Shown: positions 36,076 to 45,325 of the stretch, piece by piece | Numbering within the stretch: the stretch's first letter is position 1 | How the letters are laid out: the number at the start of each line of letters is the position of its first letter | Assembly (NCBI RefSeq): GCF_003315795.1 | Contig: NZ_QMEY01000003.1 | Location: forward strand, 186,001-250,000 | Source of the DNA: Spongiactinospora rosea | GTDB lineage: Bacteria > Actinomycetota > Actinomycetes > Streptosporangiales > Streptosporangiaceae | Length of the DNA: 64,000 nt | Reading direction: 5' to 3' | Made by a program: the position numbers and the translations under genes | The notes under the pieces: model-generated | What the model saw: the letters and a program-made list of their open reading frames with translations, nothing else | Told to the model about the DNA's origin: nothing | Databases searched by the model: none

Positions 36076-36106
36076 GCCGTACGGCGCTGAAATCTCGCCG
36101 TACGGC
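36076..36106. repeat. two identical palindromic decamers 21 bp apart
   Basis: GCCGTACGGC occurs at 36076-36085 and again at 36097-36106, exactly 21 bp (two DNA turns) apart. Each copy is a perfect palindrome, so a dimeric protein could bind both on the same face; the copies can also pair with each other as a hairpin. Function unknown. Confidence 0.5.
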
Positions 36107-36115
36107 CTCAGAGCA

Positions 36116-36160
36116 TCGCCCACGGTGGCCGGCCGCTGACGGCCTGGCCACCGTGGGCGA
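36116..36160. terminator. 15-bp perfect hairpin downstream of the split-barrel oxidoreductase
   Basis: Arms 36116-36130 and 36146-36160 are perfectly complementary over 15 bp, around a 15-nt GC-rich loop that can itself pair. It lies ~80 bp after the stop codon of the reverse gene at 36240, with no T-tract. Best read as a factor-assisted terminator. Confidence 0.72.
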
Positions 36161-36239
36161 TTCCGGTTCGGCGCCGCTGGCCGAACCCGTTGCTGCTCGG
36201 TCGTGGTGGTGGCGATGGGGTGTGGAGCGGGTCAGTGGA

Positions 36240-36698
36240 TCATCTTCCCGGCATGATGAAGCCGTACGTCCGTTCCACCCGCAGGCGGATGACGAGACGC
36301 CTGTCGGCGACCTTGGAGGCCCTGAACTCCGCCCAGTCGTGGTGTTCGCCCTGCGTGGAGCGGTACATCTGGATGAGTTCGTCCACGACGGGGTCGTCGG
36401 GGGCGGTGGCCGTGGGGGATACCTCCGCGGTGCACTCCGCGACGACGTACGACCCGAAGCCCTCGGCCGTCACGTAGAAGCTGGCGCGGTGGTCGCGCTT
36501 GAGGTTCTTGGACTTGGCGCGGTCCTCGGTGGAGGCGATGCGGATGACGCCCTCGGCGTCGTCGTAGCTGAAGCCGACGGTCGAGAGCTGCGGCCTGCCG
36601 TCGCGCTTGATCGTGATGAGCACGCCCCGCCCCCCGCTTCCCGAACGCAGCAGGTCGAGGAAGGCGTTCCGTTCCTGAGTATGCGTCATGACAGCCAT
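36240..36698 (-). CDS. PPOX-class F420/FMN split-barrel oxidoreductase
   Basis: A 152-aa pyridoxamine-oxidase-like protein: GRGVLITIKRDGRPQLSTVGFSYDD-type barrel strands, a DRAKSKNLKRD cofactor-loop stretch and a C-terminal VERTYGFIMPGR. The start is at ATG 36698 (MAVMTHTQ), since the upstream extension is not conserved-looking. It stands alone between two intergenic regions. Similar proteins are common F420-dependent reductases in actinobacteria; this one may be a second reductase of the cluster or unrelated housekeeping. Confidence 0.82.
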   Translation of the reverse strand: MAVMTHTQERNAFLDLLRSGSGGRGVLITIKRDGRPQLSTVGFSYDDAEGVIRIASTEDRAKSKNLKRDHRASFYVTAEGFGSYVVAECTAEVSPTATAPDDPVVDELIQMYRSTQGEHHDWAEFRASKVADRRLVIRLRVERTYGFIMPGR

Positions 36699-37016
36699 CC
36701 CATCGGCGTTTCGCGAGGCGATCCGCCGGATCGACAATGCGGGCGCCACGTAGCCTAGATAGGATCTTCAATTGTGGGAAGTGACCCTCCAACACGCCTT
36801 GAGTCAGCCTCGACGTAAGGGTCGGCCAGGCCATGGCAACATCCTGAGAGTGCCCATGGGGACGGTTGTACATCGAAAGAGGTAGTCATTCCATCGAAGT
36901 TGTACTGCCTTTTCGAAACTAAGTCGTACGTCCCTTGAGAGAGCCATCGAGAGCGGTTAGCTTGACAATGCGTAAACGACCGGAGAATGCGTCGACAGGG
37001 GAATCGGCGGGATAAG
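36699..37016. promoter_or_regulatory. divergent intergenic region upstream of the SARP gene
   Basis: A 318-bp stretch that is A/T-rich for this genome, particularly 36880-37016. It separates the reverse oxidoreductase from the forward SARP gene and presumably carries both promoters. I do not see a convincing SARP heptamer repeat inside it. Confidence 0.45.
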
Positions 37017-37805
37017 ATGAAATTTAACCTACTTGGCCAGTTCGAGCTTACAATCGACGGAGAGAATAGCACGCCAAGCGCTCCTAAAGTGCGGCAGGTG
37101 CTCGCGCTCATGACCCTCAGAGCGAATCAGGTCGTCGGGCTCGATGCCATCATCGAGGAACTCTGGGAGGCCGATCCACCGAGGAGCGCGGTCACGACCG
37201 CCCAGACGTACGTGTATCAGCTCAGGAAGACGCTCTCCCGGCTGCGGCCGAACAAGGGCGCCGACGATGTCCTGTTCACCCGATTCCCGGGCTACATGCT
37301 GCGGGCCGACGAGGACCACATCGACGCCCGGGTGTTCTCCGGGCTGCTCGACCGTGGCAGGTCGCTGCTGGCCGGCGGCCATGTGAAGGAGGCCTCGCGC
37401 ATGCTCGCCGAGGCCACCGGGATGTGGCGAGGGCCCGTACTCGCCAACGTCGTCTGCGGCCCGCTGCTGCGCAGCTACGCCGCGAACCTGGAGGAACAGC
37501 GCACCACGGCACTCGAACTGCGGGTCGCCGCCGACATGCGGCTGGGCCGCCACCGCGAGCTGATCGCCGAGCTGAAGTCACTGATCGTCTCTCATCCACT
37601 GAACGAGTGGTTCCACGGGCAGCTCATCATCGCCCTGAGCAAGGCGGGCCGCAGGGGCGAGGCCCTGCACGCGTACCGGGACATGCGCATGATCCTCAAG
37701 AGCGAGCTGGGCCTCGACCCGTCGGCGGAGCTGCAGGGCGTTCACCAGATGGTGCTGACGCTGGACCGGCGTCCGAGCCGGGAACTGTCGCTGGAGCTGC
37801 GGTAA
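37017..37805 (+). CDS. SARP-family transcriptional activator
   Basis: A 262-aa small SARP: an OmpR-like winged helix (residues ~1-95; MKFNLLGQFELTIDG, LWEADPPRSAVTTAQTYVYQLRK) followed by a bacterial transcriptional activation domain (~100-250; NEWFHGQLIIALSKAGRRGEALHAYR). This is the usual cluster-situated activator of type II polyketide genes. ATG 37017 is favoured, as SARPs begin with a beta strand of this form. The first codons are unusually AT-rich. No TTA codon is noticed in its beginning. It should switch on the core and tailoring operons. Confidence 0.94.
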   Translation: MKFNLLGQFELTIDGENSTPSAPKVRQVLALMTLRANQVVGLDAIIEELWEADPPRSAVTTAQTYVYQLRKTLSRLRPNKGADDVLFTRFPGYMLRADEDHIDARVFSGLLDRGRSLLAGGHVKEASRMLAEATGMWRGPVLANVVCGPLLRSYAANLEEQRTTALELRVAADMRLGRHRELIAELKSLIVSHPLNEWFHGQLIIALSKAGRRGEALHAYRDMRMILKSELGLDPSAELQGVHQMVLTLDRRPSRELSLELR

Positions 37806-37844
37806 CGGCTCAGCGAGTGTGCGGCGGCCGGTGATCGGGGCGGT

Positions 37845-39221
37845 TCACAGAGGAATCGACAGCTCGACTCGCGTTCCCTTCCCGATCACGCTGGTCACGG
37901 TGAAGCTCCCTCCGAGGAGGTCCACCCGCTCCCGCATGGACGTCATCCCTAGGCGCGTGAGCGGCCCGGTGTCCCACGGGCCGCCGTGGCCCGCCCGGCC
38001 GCCCGGGGCGCCGTTCCACCGGACGTCTTTCGCCGGGCGGCCACAGCCGGGCGGGCCGTGGCGAGGGGGGCCGTCCGGTGGGCCGCCCACCGGTGATCTG
38101 CGCGCCGGTGGGCCGTCCGCCGGTGGGCCGTCGTCCCAGAAGCCGTCGTCCCACGTGTCGCCGGTCCACGTGCCCCTGGTCCGCGGGTCCTCGGTCCATG
38201 GCTCGATCACCTGGCCGACGTCGAAGCCTTTGCCGTCGTCGGTCACGAAGGCCAGCAGCCGCGCCGAGGTGATCTGCGCCCACACCCGTACGTTCCCGGC
38301 CGAGGCGTGGTTCAGCGAGTTGCGCAGCGCCTCGCGGATCACCAGGCTCGCCGCGGCCAGGGCCTCGGGCGGGACGAGGCTCTCGTCACCCGACACGGTG
38401 ATCCGCACGTCGGTGTCGCCGGGGTCGGTGTGCCGCAGGAACTCCGTCAACGTTTCGCGGATCCCGGCTGTCAGCGGCGGGATCCTGACCCGTGGCGTAC
38501 GGATCTGCGCGGTCATCTCCCTGATCCCTTCGATGGCACGCTGGGTGGCCTCCTGCGCCCGTACGACCCTGTGGAGGTTCCGGGCGCCCTCGGAGGTGCC
38601 GCACAGTTCGAGGTTCTGGTAGACGACCCCGAGCTCGTTGCCCACCCTGTCGTGCAGATCGCGCGCGATCCTGTGCCGCTCCTGGACCTCCGCCTGCGCG
38701 CTTTCGCGCAGCCGCGCGTCGACGAAGGCCGCGGACACGGCCCCGATCCGCGCCTGCACGGCGCGGTTCAGCGCCCTTACCGCATATCCCAACTCCCGTG
38801 GTGAGGCGTCGTTACCTGCCATCAGTTCCAGTGTGGCGTCGGTCATCGCGGTGAAGGCCTCGTCCAGCGCGCGGACCGTCTCCTCGAAGGGCAGTTTCCG
38901 TCGTGCGGCCGACGCGGCAATTCTCCGCACCGGTTCCAGCGAAATCCGCTCTTGACCGGAAAAGATCCGGCCCTGCTCCGGATCGGCCCGGCCGCGGGAG
39001 CCGGCGCCGTGCCCGCACGCCAGTGATACGGATGTTGCGCAGGAGGACCGGCGGAGATCGTCGGCGACTTCGGCGACGATCGCGTCGATCTGCGTGAGGA
39101 ACTCGTCGAGCAGGTTACGCTCATCGAAAAGCGGACCGGCTAATTCCTGGATCGCCTGCCCGCTTATTTCCCTGATTCGTGCCCGGGACGACATGATGAG
39201 GTCGGCATTGCTGGCGGCCAT
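37845..39221 (-). CDS. cytoplasmic NarL-type sensor histidine kinase with Gly/Pro-rich insert
   Basis: About 458 aa with no TM segments. An N-terminal helical sensory region (~1-190) precedes the HisKA_3 box (RIARDLHDRVGNELG), and a HATPase domain follows (DDGKGFD, then LTRLGMTSMRERV). Between the two ATP-lid motifs lies a ~70-residue Gly/Pro/Arg/Asp-rich insert (DGPPARRSPVGGPPDGPPR...), absent from usual kinases. ATG 39221 is preceded by GGGGG; a GTG at 39227 is an alternative. It may signal to the orphan NarL regulator at 34935-35597. Confidence 0.88.
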   Translation of the reverse strand: MAASNADLIMSSRARIREISGQAIQELAGPLFDERNLLDEFLTQIDAIVAEVADDLRRSSCATSVSLACGHGAGSRGRADPEQGRIFSGQERISLEPVRRIAASAARRKLPFEETVRALDEAFTAMTDATLELMAGNDASPRELGYAVRALNRAVQARIGAVSAAFVDARLRESAQAEVQERHRIARDLHDRVGNELGVVYQNLELCGTSEGARNLHRVVRAQEATQRAIEGIREMTAQIRTPRVRIPPLTAGIRETLTEFLRHTDPGDTDVRITVSGDESLVPPEALAAASLVIREALRNSLNHASAGNVRVWAQITSARLLAFVTDDGKGFDVGQVIEPWTEDPRTRGTWTGDTWDDGFWDDGPPADGPPARRSPVGGPPDGPPRHGPPGCGRPAKDVRWNGAPGGRAGHGGPWDTGPLTRLGMTSMRERVDLLGGSFTVTSVIGKGTRVELSIPL

Positions 39222-39377
39222 CCGCACCCCCGTATTGGGTTGTCATTCCTTTCAACACTATGTGCCGCGCAAACAAAGCGGAACCGGTGGCGACCGCTCA
39301 ATTCGCCTGCGGGACGGCCCCCCGCGCGGCGGCCGTCGTGACAGGTTGTGGAATTGCCATTACAGGGAGAAGCGGCC

Positions 39378-40748
39378 TTACCGGGGCGTGGCGCGGGCGG
39401 TCATCCTCTCCGCGAGGGCGGTTGTGTGCCGGGCGTAGCGGAAGTCCGGGTGGTCGAGGACCTGGCGCAGGAACGGGATGGTCGTCTTGACACCCTTTCC
39501 CGCCACCAGGAACTCGCCGAGCGCTCGGCGCATCCTGCGGATCGCGGTGTCCCTGTCCTCGCCCCAGACGACGACCTTGGCGAGCAGGGAGTCGTACGCG
39601 GGCGAGATCCTCAGCCCGGCGAAGCCGTGGGTGTCGACGCGCACGAACGGCCCGCCGGGCGGGCGGAACTCGGTGAGCACGCCGGGCGCGGGCGCGAAGC
39701 CGCGGTCGGGGTCCTCGGCGTTCACCCGGCACTCGATGACCGCGCCCCCCGGCGTGATGGCGTCCTGCCCGAACCCCAGCGCCTCGCCGGCCGCGATCCT
39801 GAGCTGTTCGCGGACCAGGTCCACGCCCGTCGCCAGTTCGGTGACCGGGTGCTCCACCTGGATGCGGCCGTTGACCTCCATGAAGTAGAACCGGTTCTGG
39901 TCGTCCACGAGGAACTCGAACGTGCCCGCGCCCGTGTATCCGGCGGCCAGGGCGCCGCGCACGGCCGCCGCGCGCATCTCGTCGAGCAGTTCCGCGGGCA
40001 GGCCGGGCGCCGGGGTCTCCTCGATCAGCTTCTGGTGGCGGCGCTGGATGGTGCAGTCCCGCTCGCCGAGGTGCACGCCGCCGCCGTACGCGTCGCACAG
40101 CACCTGTACCTCGACGTGCCGCGCGCGTTCCAGGTAGCGCTCCATGAACACGCGGTCGTCGCCGAAGAAGGCCCGCGCGTCGGTCCTGGCCTCCCCGTAC
40201 GCCGCGGCGAGATCCTCCGGGCCGCGGGCCACCCGCATGCCCCGCCCGCCGCCGCCCGCCACCGCCTTGACGATCAGCGGGTAGCCGATCTCGGCCGCCG
40301 TGCGCTCGGCGGCGGCCCGACCGGCCAGCGGTTCGAGGCTGCCCGGCAGCAGCGGCAGCCCCGCCCCCGCCATGAGCCCGCGCGCGACCGACTTGTCACC
40401 GAGACCGGCGAGCACGGAGGCGCGCGGGCCGACGAAGACGAACCCCTCCTTCTCGCACACCTCGGCGAGGTCGGGGTCCTCGGACAGGAACCCGTAGCCG
40501 GGGTGCACGGCGTCGGCCCCCGACTGGGCGGCGGCCTGGATGATCGCGGCGATGTCGAGATAGCTGCGCTTGGCGGGCGCGGGCCCGATGTGGATCGCCT
40601 CGTCGGCCAGCCTGACGACCTCCGAGTCGCGGTCCTCGGTGGAGTACACCGCGACGGCGGCGATGCCGAGATCCCGGCAGGTCCGCAGCACCCGGAGCGC
40701 TATCTCGCCGCGGTTGGCGATCAGGACCTTGCCGAACGGCGGGCTCAC
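39378..40748 (-). CDS. accC: acetyl-CoA carboxylase, biotin carboxylase subunit
   Basis: A 456-aa biotin carboxylase with a PurK-like N-terminal domain (KVLIANRGEIALRV), ATP-grasp domain (GGGGRGMRV, DCTIQRRHQKLIEE) and a C-terminal domain; catalytic Glu/Arg motifs (MEVNGRIQVEHPVTE) are intact. A GTG start overlaps the BCCP stop (GTGA). It is the last gene of the reverse core PKS operon and makes carboxybiotin for malonyl-CoA supply. Dedicated ACC genes are seen in clusters with high extender demand. Confidence 0.96.
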   Translation of the reverse strand: MSPPFGKVLIANRGEIALRVLRTCRDLGIAAVAVYSTEDRDSEVVRLADEAIHIGPAPAKRSYLDIAAIIQAAAQSGADAVHPGYGFLSEDPDLAEVCEKEGFVFVGPRASVLAGLGDKSVARGLMAGAGLPLLPGSLEPLAGRAAAERTAAEIGYPLIVKAVAGGGGRGMRVARGPEDLAAAYGEARTDARAFFGDDRVFMERYLERARHVEVQVLCDAYGGGVHLGERDCTIQRRHQKLIEETPAPGLPAELLDEMRAAAVRGALAAGYTGAGTFEFLVDDQNRFYFMEVNGRIQVEHPVTELATGVDLVREQLRIAAGEALGFGQDAITPGGAVIECRVNAEDPDRGFAPAPGVLTEFRPPGGPFVRVDTHGFAGLRISPAYDSLLAKVVVWGEDRDTAIRRMRRALGEFLVAGKGVKTTIPFLRQVLDHPDFRYARHTTALAERMTARATPR

Positions 40749-41290
40749 GAGGACACCACCGCGATCAGCGGTGTCCCGTACTCCACGGGCTCGCCGTCGG
40801 CCACGAGGATCTTCTCCACCCGTCCCGCCCGGTCGGCCTGTATCGGGGTCATCAGCTTCATCACCTCCAGGATCGCCACCTGCTGGCCGGCCTGGACGAG
40901 ATCGCCCTCGCTCACGAAGGGCGGCGCCCCCGGGCCCGGCGCGTGGTAGAAGGTGCCCACGGTGCCGGCGCGGATGTAGTGCAGCCCGTCGCCGTGGTCC
41001 TCTCGGCCCCCGTGGTCGCCCTCGCCGGCGATGCGACCGGGGGCGGTGACGCCGCCGGGGGCGGCGTGCGGGGCCGCGGGCCCCGCGGCGGTGGCGCCGG
41101 CGTCCGGCCAGTCGACCTCGACGGCGACGTCACCGGCACGTACCGAGATACGAGCGGGGAGCGCCTTCGCGGGCGACGTGAACGCCGACGACATCAACTC
41201 CGCGGCAACGCGGTGGACCTCGCGGAGGATGCTCTCCTCCGTGCGCTGGACGTCTCGAAGGACGTCCTCCTCCGTCGGCCCGCTCTTCAT
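40745..41290 (-). CDS. accB: biotin carboxyl carrier protein
   Basis: A 181-aa BCCP. The N-terminal ~60 residues are helical, followed by an Ala/Gly-rich linker (~60-105) and a biotinyl domain (~105-181) with the attachment site EVMKLM, biotinylated on Lys145. ATG 41290 (MKSGPTEED) follows a GAGGGGG site; an in-frame ATG at 41320 has none. It lies between the carboxyltransferase and accC genes in one operon. Confidence 0.94.
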   Translation of the reverse strand: MKSGPTEEDVLRDVQRTEESILREVHRVAAELMSSAFTSPAKALPARISVRAGDVAVEVDWPDAGATAAGPAAPHAAPGGVTAPGRIAGEGDHGGREDHGDGLHYIRAGTVGTFYHAPGPGAPPFVSEGDLVQAGQQVAILEVMKLMTPIQADRAGRVEKILVADGEPVEYGTPLIAVVSS

Positions 41291-41388
41291 GTGACCCCCT
41301 CGTTGATTGGTTTCCTGCACATTCGCGATCAGGTGCCCCGCTCGGGCCTGCCGGTCCGCCGGTCAGGCCCTGCGGCGGGATCCTCCGG

Positions 41389-43122
41389 TCAGGTCCCGAA
41401 GGCGCGGAAGCGCGCGCGGCGCCGCCTCACGATCTCGGTGGGATCCAGGCCGAGCAGCTCGCGCAGCGCCCCCAGCACGGCATCGCGCAGACGGCTCGCC
41501 GCCAGGTCGGGCGCGCCGGCCGTGCCGCCTTCCGGTTCGGGGATGATGGTGTCCACGATGCCGAGGGCGAGCAGTTCGCCCGCCGTGAGCCGTAGAGCGG
41601 CCGCCGCCCGCGGCGCGGCGGCGGCGTCCTTCCACAGGATCGCCGCGCACCCCTCAGGGCTGATCACCGAGTAGACGGCGTTGGAGCAGATCAGCACGCG
41701 GTTGGCGACGGCCAGGGCCAGGGCCCCGCCGCTGCCGCCCTCTCCCGTCACGACGGTGACGATGGGCACCGGCAGCCCGGCCATCAGCCGCAGGTTCTCG
41801 GCGATGGCGACCGCCTGGCCCTGCTCCTCGGCCTCACGCCCCGGGTACGCGCCCGGGGTGTCCACGAGGGTCAGGACCGGCAGCCCCAGCTTGGCGGCCA
41901 GCCGCATCAGCCGGGCCGCCTTGCGATACCCCGACGGCGTGGGCATGCCGAAGTTGCGCGCGTTCAGCTCGGCGAGCGTGTTGCCCTTCTGCTGCCCGAT
42001 CACGACCATAGGGATGCCGTCGAGCCGCCCGAGGCCGCCGACGATGGCCGTGCAGTCGCCGGAGAGCCGGTCACCGTGCAACTCCTCGAAGACGTCGAGG
42101 ACCCGGACGAAGTAGTCCAGCGCGGTCGGCCTGGCGACGTCCCTGGCCTCGCGTACGGTCCGCCAGGGGTCGGGGGCGGGGGCGCCCGCGCCGACGGTGA
42201 TCGTGCCGGGGGCGGGGGCGCCCGCGTCGAGGGCGCCGGTGCCCGGGACGGGGGAGCGCGTGCCGATCGACAGCAGGCGCCCGAGCAGCGGGCGCAGGCC
42301 GGCGCGCGGGCACACCACGTCGATCATGCCGTGCTCGCGCAGGAACTCCGCCGTCTGGAAGCCCTCGGGCAGCCGCTCCTTGATGGTCTGCTCGATCACC
42401 CGGGGCCCGGCGAAGCCCAGCCGCGCGCCCGGCTCGGCGACGATGACGTCGCACAACGTGGCGTACGAGGCCGCGACCCCCCCGTACGTCGGGTCGGTGA
42501 CCAGCGCGATGGTGAGGACGCCGGCCTCGTCGAGCTGGCCGAGCGCCTGGCTCGTCTTCGCCATCTGCATCAGCGAGACGGCGCCCTCCTGCATGCGCGC
42601 CCCGCCCGACGCCGTGACGATCAGCAGCGGCAGGCGTTCGCGCAGCGCGGTCTCCGCCGCCCTGGTGATCAGCTCGCCGACGTCCGCGCCGAGGCTGCCG
42701 CCCATGAACCCGAAGTCCATCGCGGCCACGATCACCGGGTTGCCCTCGATCGCACCGCGCCGGCAGACGACGGCCTCCCGCAGGCCGGTGGCCTCCCGCG
42801 CGGCCCGCAGCCGCTCGGGGTACGGCTTGGAGTCCACGAAGCCCAGCGGGTCGGCGCCGCGTACGGGCAGGCCCAGCGGCTCGCCGGTACCCGGGTCGAG
42901 CAGCAGGTCCAGCCGCCGGACCGCGGTCATGCGCCGGTGGTCGCCGCACTCGGGGCACACGTTCAGGTTGCGGTCCAGCCGCCTGCCGTACACGAGGTGC
43001 AGGCAGCGCGGGCACTGGACCCACGCGGCGACGTCCGTGTGCCGCGTCCGCACCTTGCCGGTGATCGGTGTCATCGGCGTCATCGGGGTCATCGAAGTCG
43101 GTGTCATCGATGTCTCAGTCAT
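41389..43122 (-). CDS. fused acetyl-CoA carboxyltransferase (AccD-AccA)
   Basis: A 577-aa protein joining the beta subunit (zinc ribbon Cys37/Cys40/Cys56/Cys59, then the crotonase-like GGARMQEG region) to the alpha subunit ([34 protein letters not shown]). It transfers CO2 from carboxybiotin to acetyl-CoA. Residues 1-20 are a short MTP repeat encoded by an imperfect tandem repeat at 43060-43115. The first ATG (43122) has GAGGAAGG upstream and is kept. Fused AccDA next to accB and accC supplies malonyl-CoA for the polyketide. Confidence 0.94.
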   Translation of the reverse strand: MTETSMTPTSMTPMTPMTPITGKVRTRHTDVAAWVQCPRCLHLVYGRRLDRNLNVCPECGDHRRMTAVRRLDLLLDPGTGEPLGLPVRGADPLGFVDSKPYPERLRAAREATGLREAVVCRRGAIEGNPVIVAAMDFGFMGGSLGADVGELITRAAETALRERLPLLIVTASGGARMQEGAVSLMQMAKTSQALGQLDEAGVLTIALVTDPTYGGVAASYATLCDVIVAEPGARLGFAGPRVIEQTIKERLPEGFQTAEFLREHGMIDVVCPRAGLRPLLGRLLSIGTRSPVPGTGALDAGAPAPGTITVGAGAPAPDPWRTVREARDVARPTALDYFVRVLDVFEELHGDRLSGDCTAIVGGLGRLDGIPMVVIGQQKGNTLAELNARNFGMPTPSGYRKAARLMRLAAKLGLPVLTLVDTPGAYPGREAEEQGQAVAIAENLRLMAGLPVPIVTVVTGEGGSGGALALAVANRVLICSNAVYSVISPEGCAAILWKDAAAAPRAAAALRLTAGELLALGIVDTIIPEPEGGTAGAPDLAASRLRDAVLGALRELLGLDPTEIVRRRRARFRAFGT

Positions 43123-43143
43123 CGGGCCTTCCTCGCGGGGCGC

Positions 43144-45009
43144 TCACAGGTCCAGGACCACGTCGTAGGCGCTCAGCCACTGGTTGAGCCACACGGCCAT
43201 CTCCAGGCCGCCTCTGTCGTACGGGCGGCTCACCTCCCCGACGTCGCGGGCCGCCGCCCGGTGCGCCTTGTCGAGGTCGAGCAGCGGGCGCACGGGAGCG
43301 TCCGGGTCGCGCAGGATCGCGGCCAGTTCGCCGCGCAGCGCCTTCTCATAGCCCGGGTCCAGGGTGGCCGGGTAGGGCGTCTTGACCCGCGTGACGACGG
43401 ACTCGGGCAGCAGGTCGGCCACCGCCGCGCGCAGGAGGCTCTTCTCCCTGCCGTCGAACGTCTTCATGTGCCAGGGGACGTTGAAGACGTACTGGACGAG
43501 CCGGTGGTCGCAGTACGGCACCCGCACCTCCAGGCCGGCCGCCATGCTCATGCGGTCCTTCCTGTCCAGGAGCGTCTGCACGAACCGCGTCAGGTTGAGG
43601 TAGGTGATCCGGCGCATCAGCCGGTCCCGCTCGTCCTCCCCCGCCACCGCGGGCACCTCGTCCAGGGCCTCGTGGTAGCGGGCCAGGCGGTAGCCGGGGA
43701 TGTCCAGCTTCTCCTTCAGCCCGCGCTCCAGCAGGCCGAGCCCGCCGAAGTAGCGGGAGGAACCCGAGGTCAGCCAGGGGAAGGTGTCGGCGTGCGTGGC
43801 TCCGGGATTGTGGAACCAGCGGTAGCCGCCGAACAACTCGTCGGCCGACTCGCCGGACAGGGCCACCGTCGAGTGCCGCCGCACCGCGCGGGCCAGCAGG
43901 TAGAGGCTGGGCCACATGTCACCCCAGAACGCCGGCGGCGCGTCGGTGGCCCGCAGGACCGCGCTGCGCACGGAGGGGGCGGCGAGCTCGACGCTGTCCA
44001 GTACGACCTCGGTGTGCTCCGCCGCGACATGCCGCACGACGTCGCGGACGAAAGGGGCGTCGGGCGCGCCGCGCACGGCGTCGGCGCTGAACCGCTCGGC
44101 CGATCCCGCGAAGTCCACGGAGAACGAACGCACCGGCCCGCGGCCCTCCCGTGCCAGGGCCCTGGCCGCGAGCGCGGTAACCGCGGAGGAGTCCAGCCCG
44201 CCCGACAGCAGCGAGCACAGCGGCACGTCGGAGATGAGCTGGCGGGAGACCGTGTCCTCCAGCAGCTCGCGTACCGTCCTGATGGTGGTGGGCAGGTCGT
44301 CGGGGTGCTCCCTGGCTTCGAGAGCCCAGTAGCGGCTCTTGGTCAGGCGGCTCCCGTCCGGCCCCTCGCGGCGTACGCGGACGAGCTGGCCGGGCCGCAC
44401 CTCGTACATGCCGGAGAAGACCGCCCGCTCGGGGGTCTTCACCATGTCGAGGGCCTCGCGCAGGCCGTCGGCGCCCACCCGGCGGGGCACGTCGGGGTTG
44501 GCGAGGATCGCCTTGGGCTCCGAGCCGAACAGCACGCCGCGCGGGGTCGGGTGGTAGAAGAGCGGCTTGACGCCCATCCGGTCCCGTACGAGCAGCAGTT
44601 CCTCGCTCCTGCAGTCCCAGATCGCGATGGCGAACATGCCGTTCAGACGCTCGGCGAAGGACGCTCCCCACTGGAGGTAGGACCGCAGCACCACCTCGGT
44701 GTCACCGCCGGTGTGGAAGCGGTGCCCGTGCGAGCTCAGCTCCGCGCGCAGCTCGCGGAAGTTGTAGACCTCGCCGCAGAAGCTGAGCGCAGCGAGCGTG
44801 ACGCCGTCCTCGGCGGCGGTCATGGGCTGGCGGCTGCCGCCGGGGTCGATCACGGCCAGCCGCCGGTGCCCGAGGATGACGTGGCCGGACTCCCACAGCC
44901 CTTCGTCGTCCGGTCCCCGGCACGCCAGGGTGTCCGTCATCGCCCGAGCCGTCGCCATGCTCCGCGACAGGTCGCGGCCGAAGTCCGCCCAGCCGGTTAT
45001 TCCACACAT
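43144..45009 (-). CDS. asparagine-synthase-like amidotransferase
   Basis: A 621-aa class II glutamine amidotransferase: N-terminal nucleophile Cys2 (MCGITG), RGPDDEG and GDTEVVL glutaminase motifs, and an ATP-pyrophosphatase domain with SGGLDSS (269-275). Homologues in type II clusters, such as OxyD (oxytetracycline) and XanA (xantholipin), install an amide: OxyD-type enzymes form the malonamate starter, while XanA-type enzymes lead to isoquinolinones. It lies between the ACP and AccDA genes in the core operon. The carboxamide in the product is the main structural prediction; which carbonyl is amidated is not decided by sequence. Confidence 0.93.
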   Translation of the reverse strand: MCGITGWADFGRDLSRSMATARAMTDTLACRGPDDEGLWESGHVILGHRRLAVIDPGGSRQPMTAAEDGVTLAALSFCGEVYNFRELRAELSSHGHRFHTGGDTEVVLRSYLQWGASFAERLNGMFAIAIWDCRSEELLLVRDRMGVKPLFYHPTPRGVLFGSEPKAILANPDVPRRVGADGLREALDMVKTPERAVFSGMYEVRPGQLVRVRREGPDGSRLTKSRYWALEAREHPDDLPTTIRTVRELLEDTVSRQLISDVPLCSLLSGGLDSSAVTALAARALAREGRGPVRSFSVDFAGSAERFSADAVRGAPDAPFVRDVVRHVAAEHTEVVLDSVELAAPSVRSAVLRATDAPPAFWGDMWPSLYLLARAVRRHSTVALSGESADELFGGYRWFHNPGATHADTFPWLTSGSSRYFGGLGLLERGLKEKLDIPGYRLARYHEALDEVPAVAGEDERDRLMRRITYLNLTRFVQTLLDRKDRMSMAAGLEVRVPYCDHRLVQYVFNVPWHMKTFDGREKSLLRAAVADLLPESVVTRVKTPYPATLDPGYEKALRGELAAILRDPDAPVRPLLDLDKAHRAAARDVGEVSRPYDRGGLEMAVWLNQWLSAYDVVLDL

Positions 45010-45067
45010 GTCCGGTCACTCCTCGCCCGGTGATCGGGCTGCCGTGTGATGCGATGGGGGCGCCGCG

Positions 45068-45325
45068 TCACGCGGACCGCCCGAGCGCGGTGCCGACGAC
45101 ACGGAGCAGGTCACCCGGCGTCTTGGCGTTGGTGACGATGTCGTCGTCCAGGGTGACGCCGTGGTCGCGCTCGATGCGGCTCACGGTGTTGAACAGCGCG
45201 AGCGAGTCGTATCCCAGCTCCTCGAAGGTCACATTGACGATGTCGCCGTCGAGGTCCACGTCCTCGTCCTCGCCCGCGCACTCGCGCAGCAGCCTGGTCA
45301 GGTCTTCCACGGTGAAACCGGCCAT
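45068..45325 (-). CDS. type II PKS acyl carrier protein
   Basis: An 85-aa ACP with the phosphopantetheine site GYDSL, Ser41, on an acidic helical bundle. It directly abuts the CLF stop codon in the classic KSalpha-CLF-ACP order. It carries the growing polyketide chain. Confidence 0.97.
   Translation of the reverse strand: MAGFTVEDLTRLLRECAGEDEDVDLDGDIVNVTFEELGYDSLALFNTVSRIERDHGVTLDDDIVTNAKTPGDLLRVVGTALGRSA

Larger units (their letters stand above)
35598..36239. promoter_or_regulatory. 642-bp intergenic region upstream of the orphan regulator
   Basis: No gene-like frame is seen. The region holds two copies of the palindromic decamer GCCGTACGGC and a strong hairpin at its right end, listed separately. 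The ~300 bp closest to the regulator contain a less GC-rich patch (about 35820-35885) that could be its promoter. Confidence 0.45.

Noticed and set aside
42076-45033. 985-aa forward frame opposite the amidotransferase and AccDA
   Set aside because: Shadow frame; the reverse genes have intact catalytic motifs.
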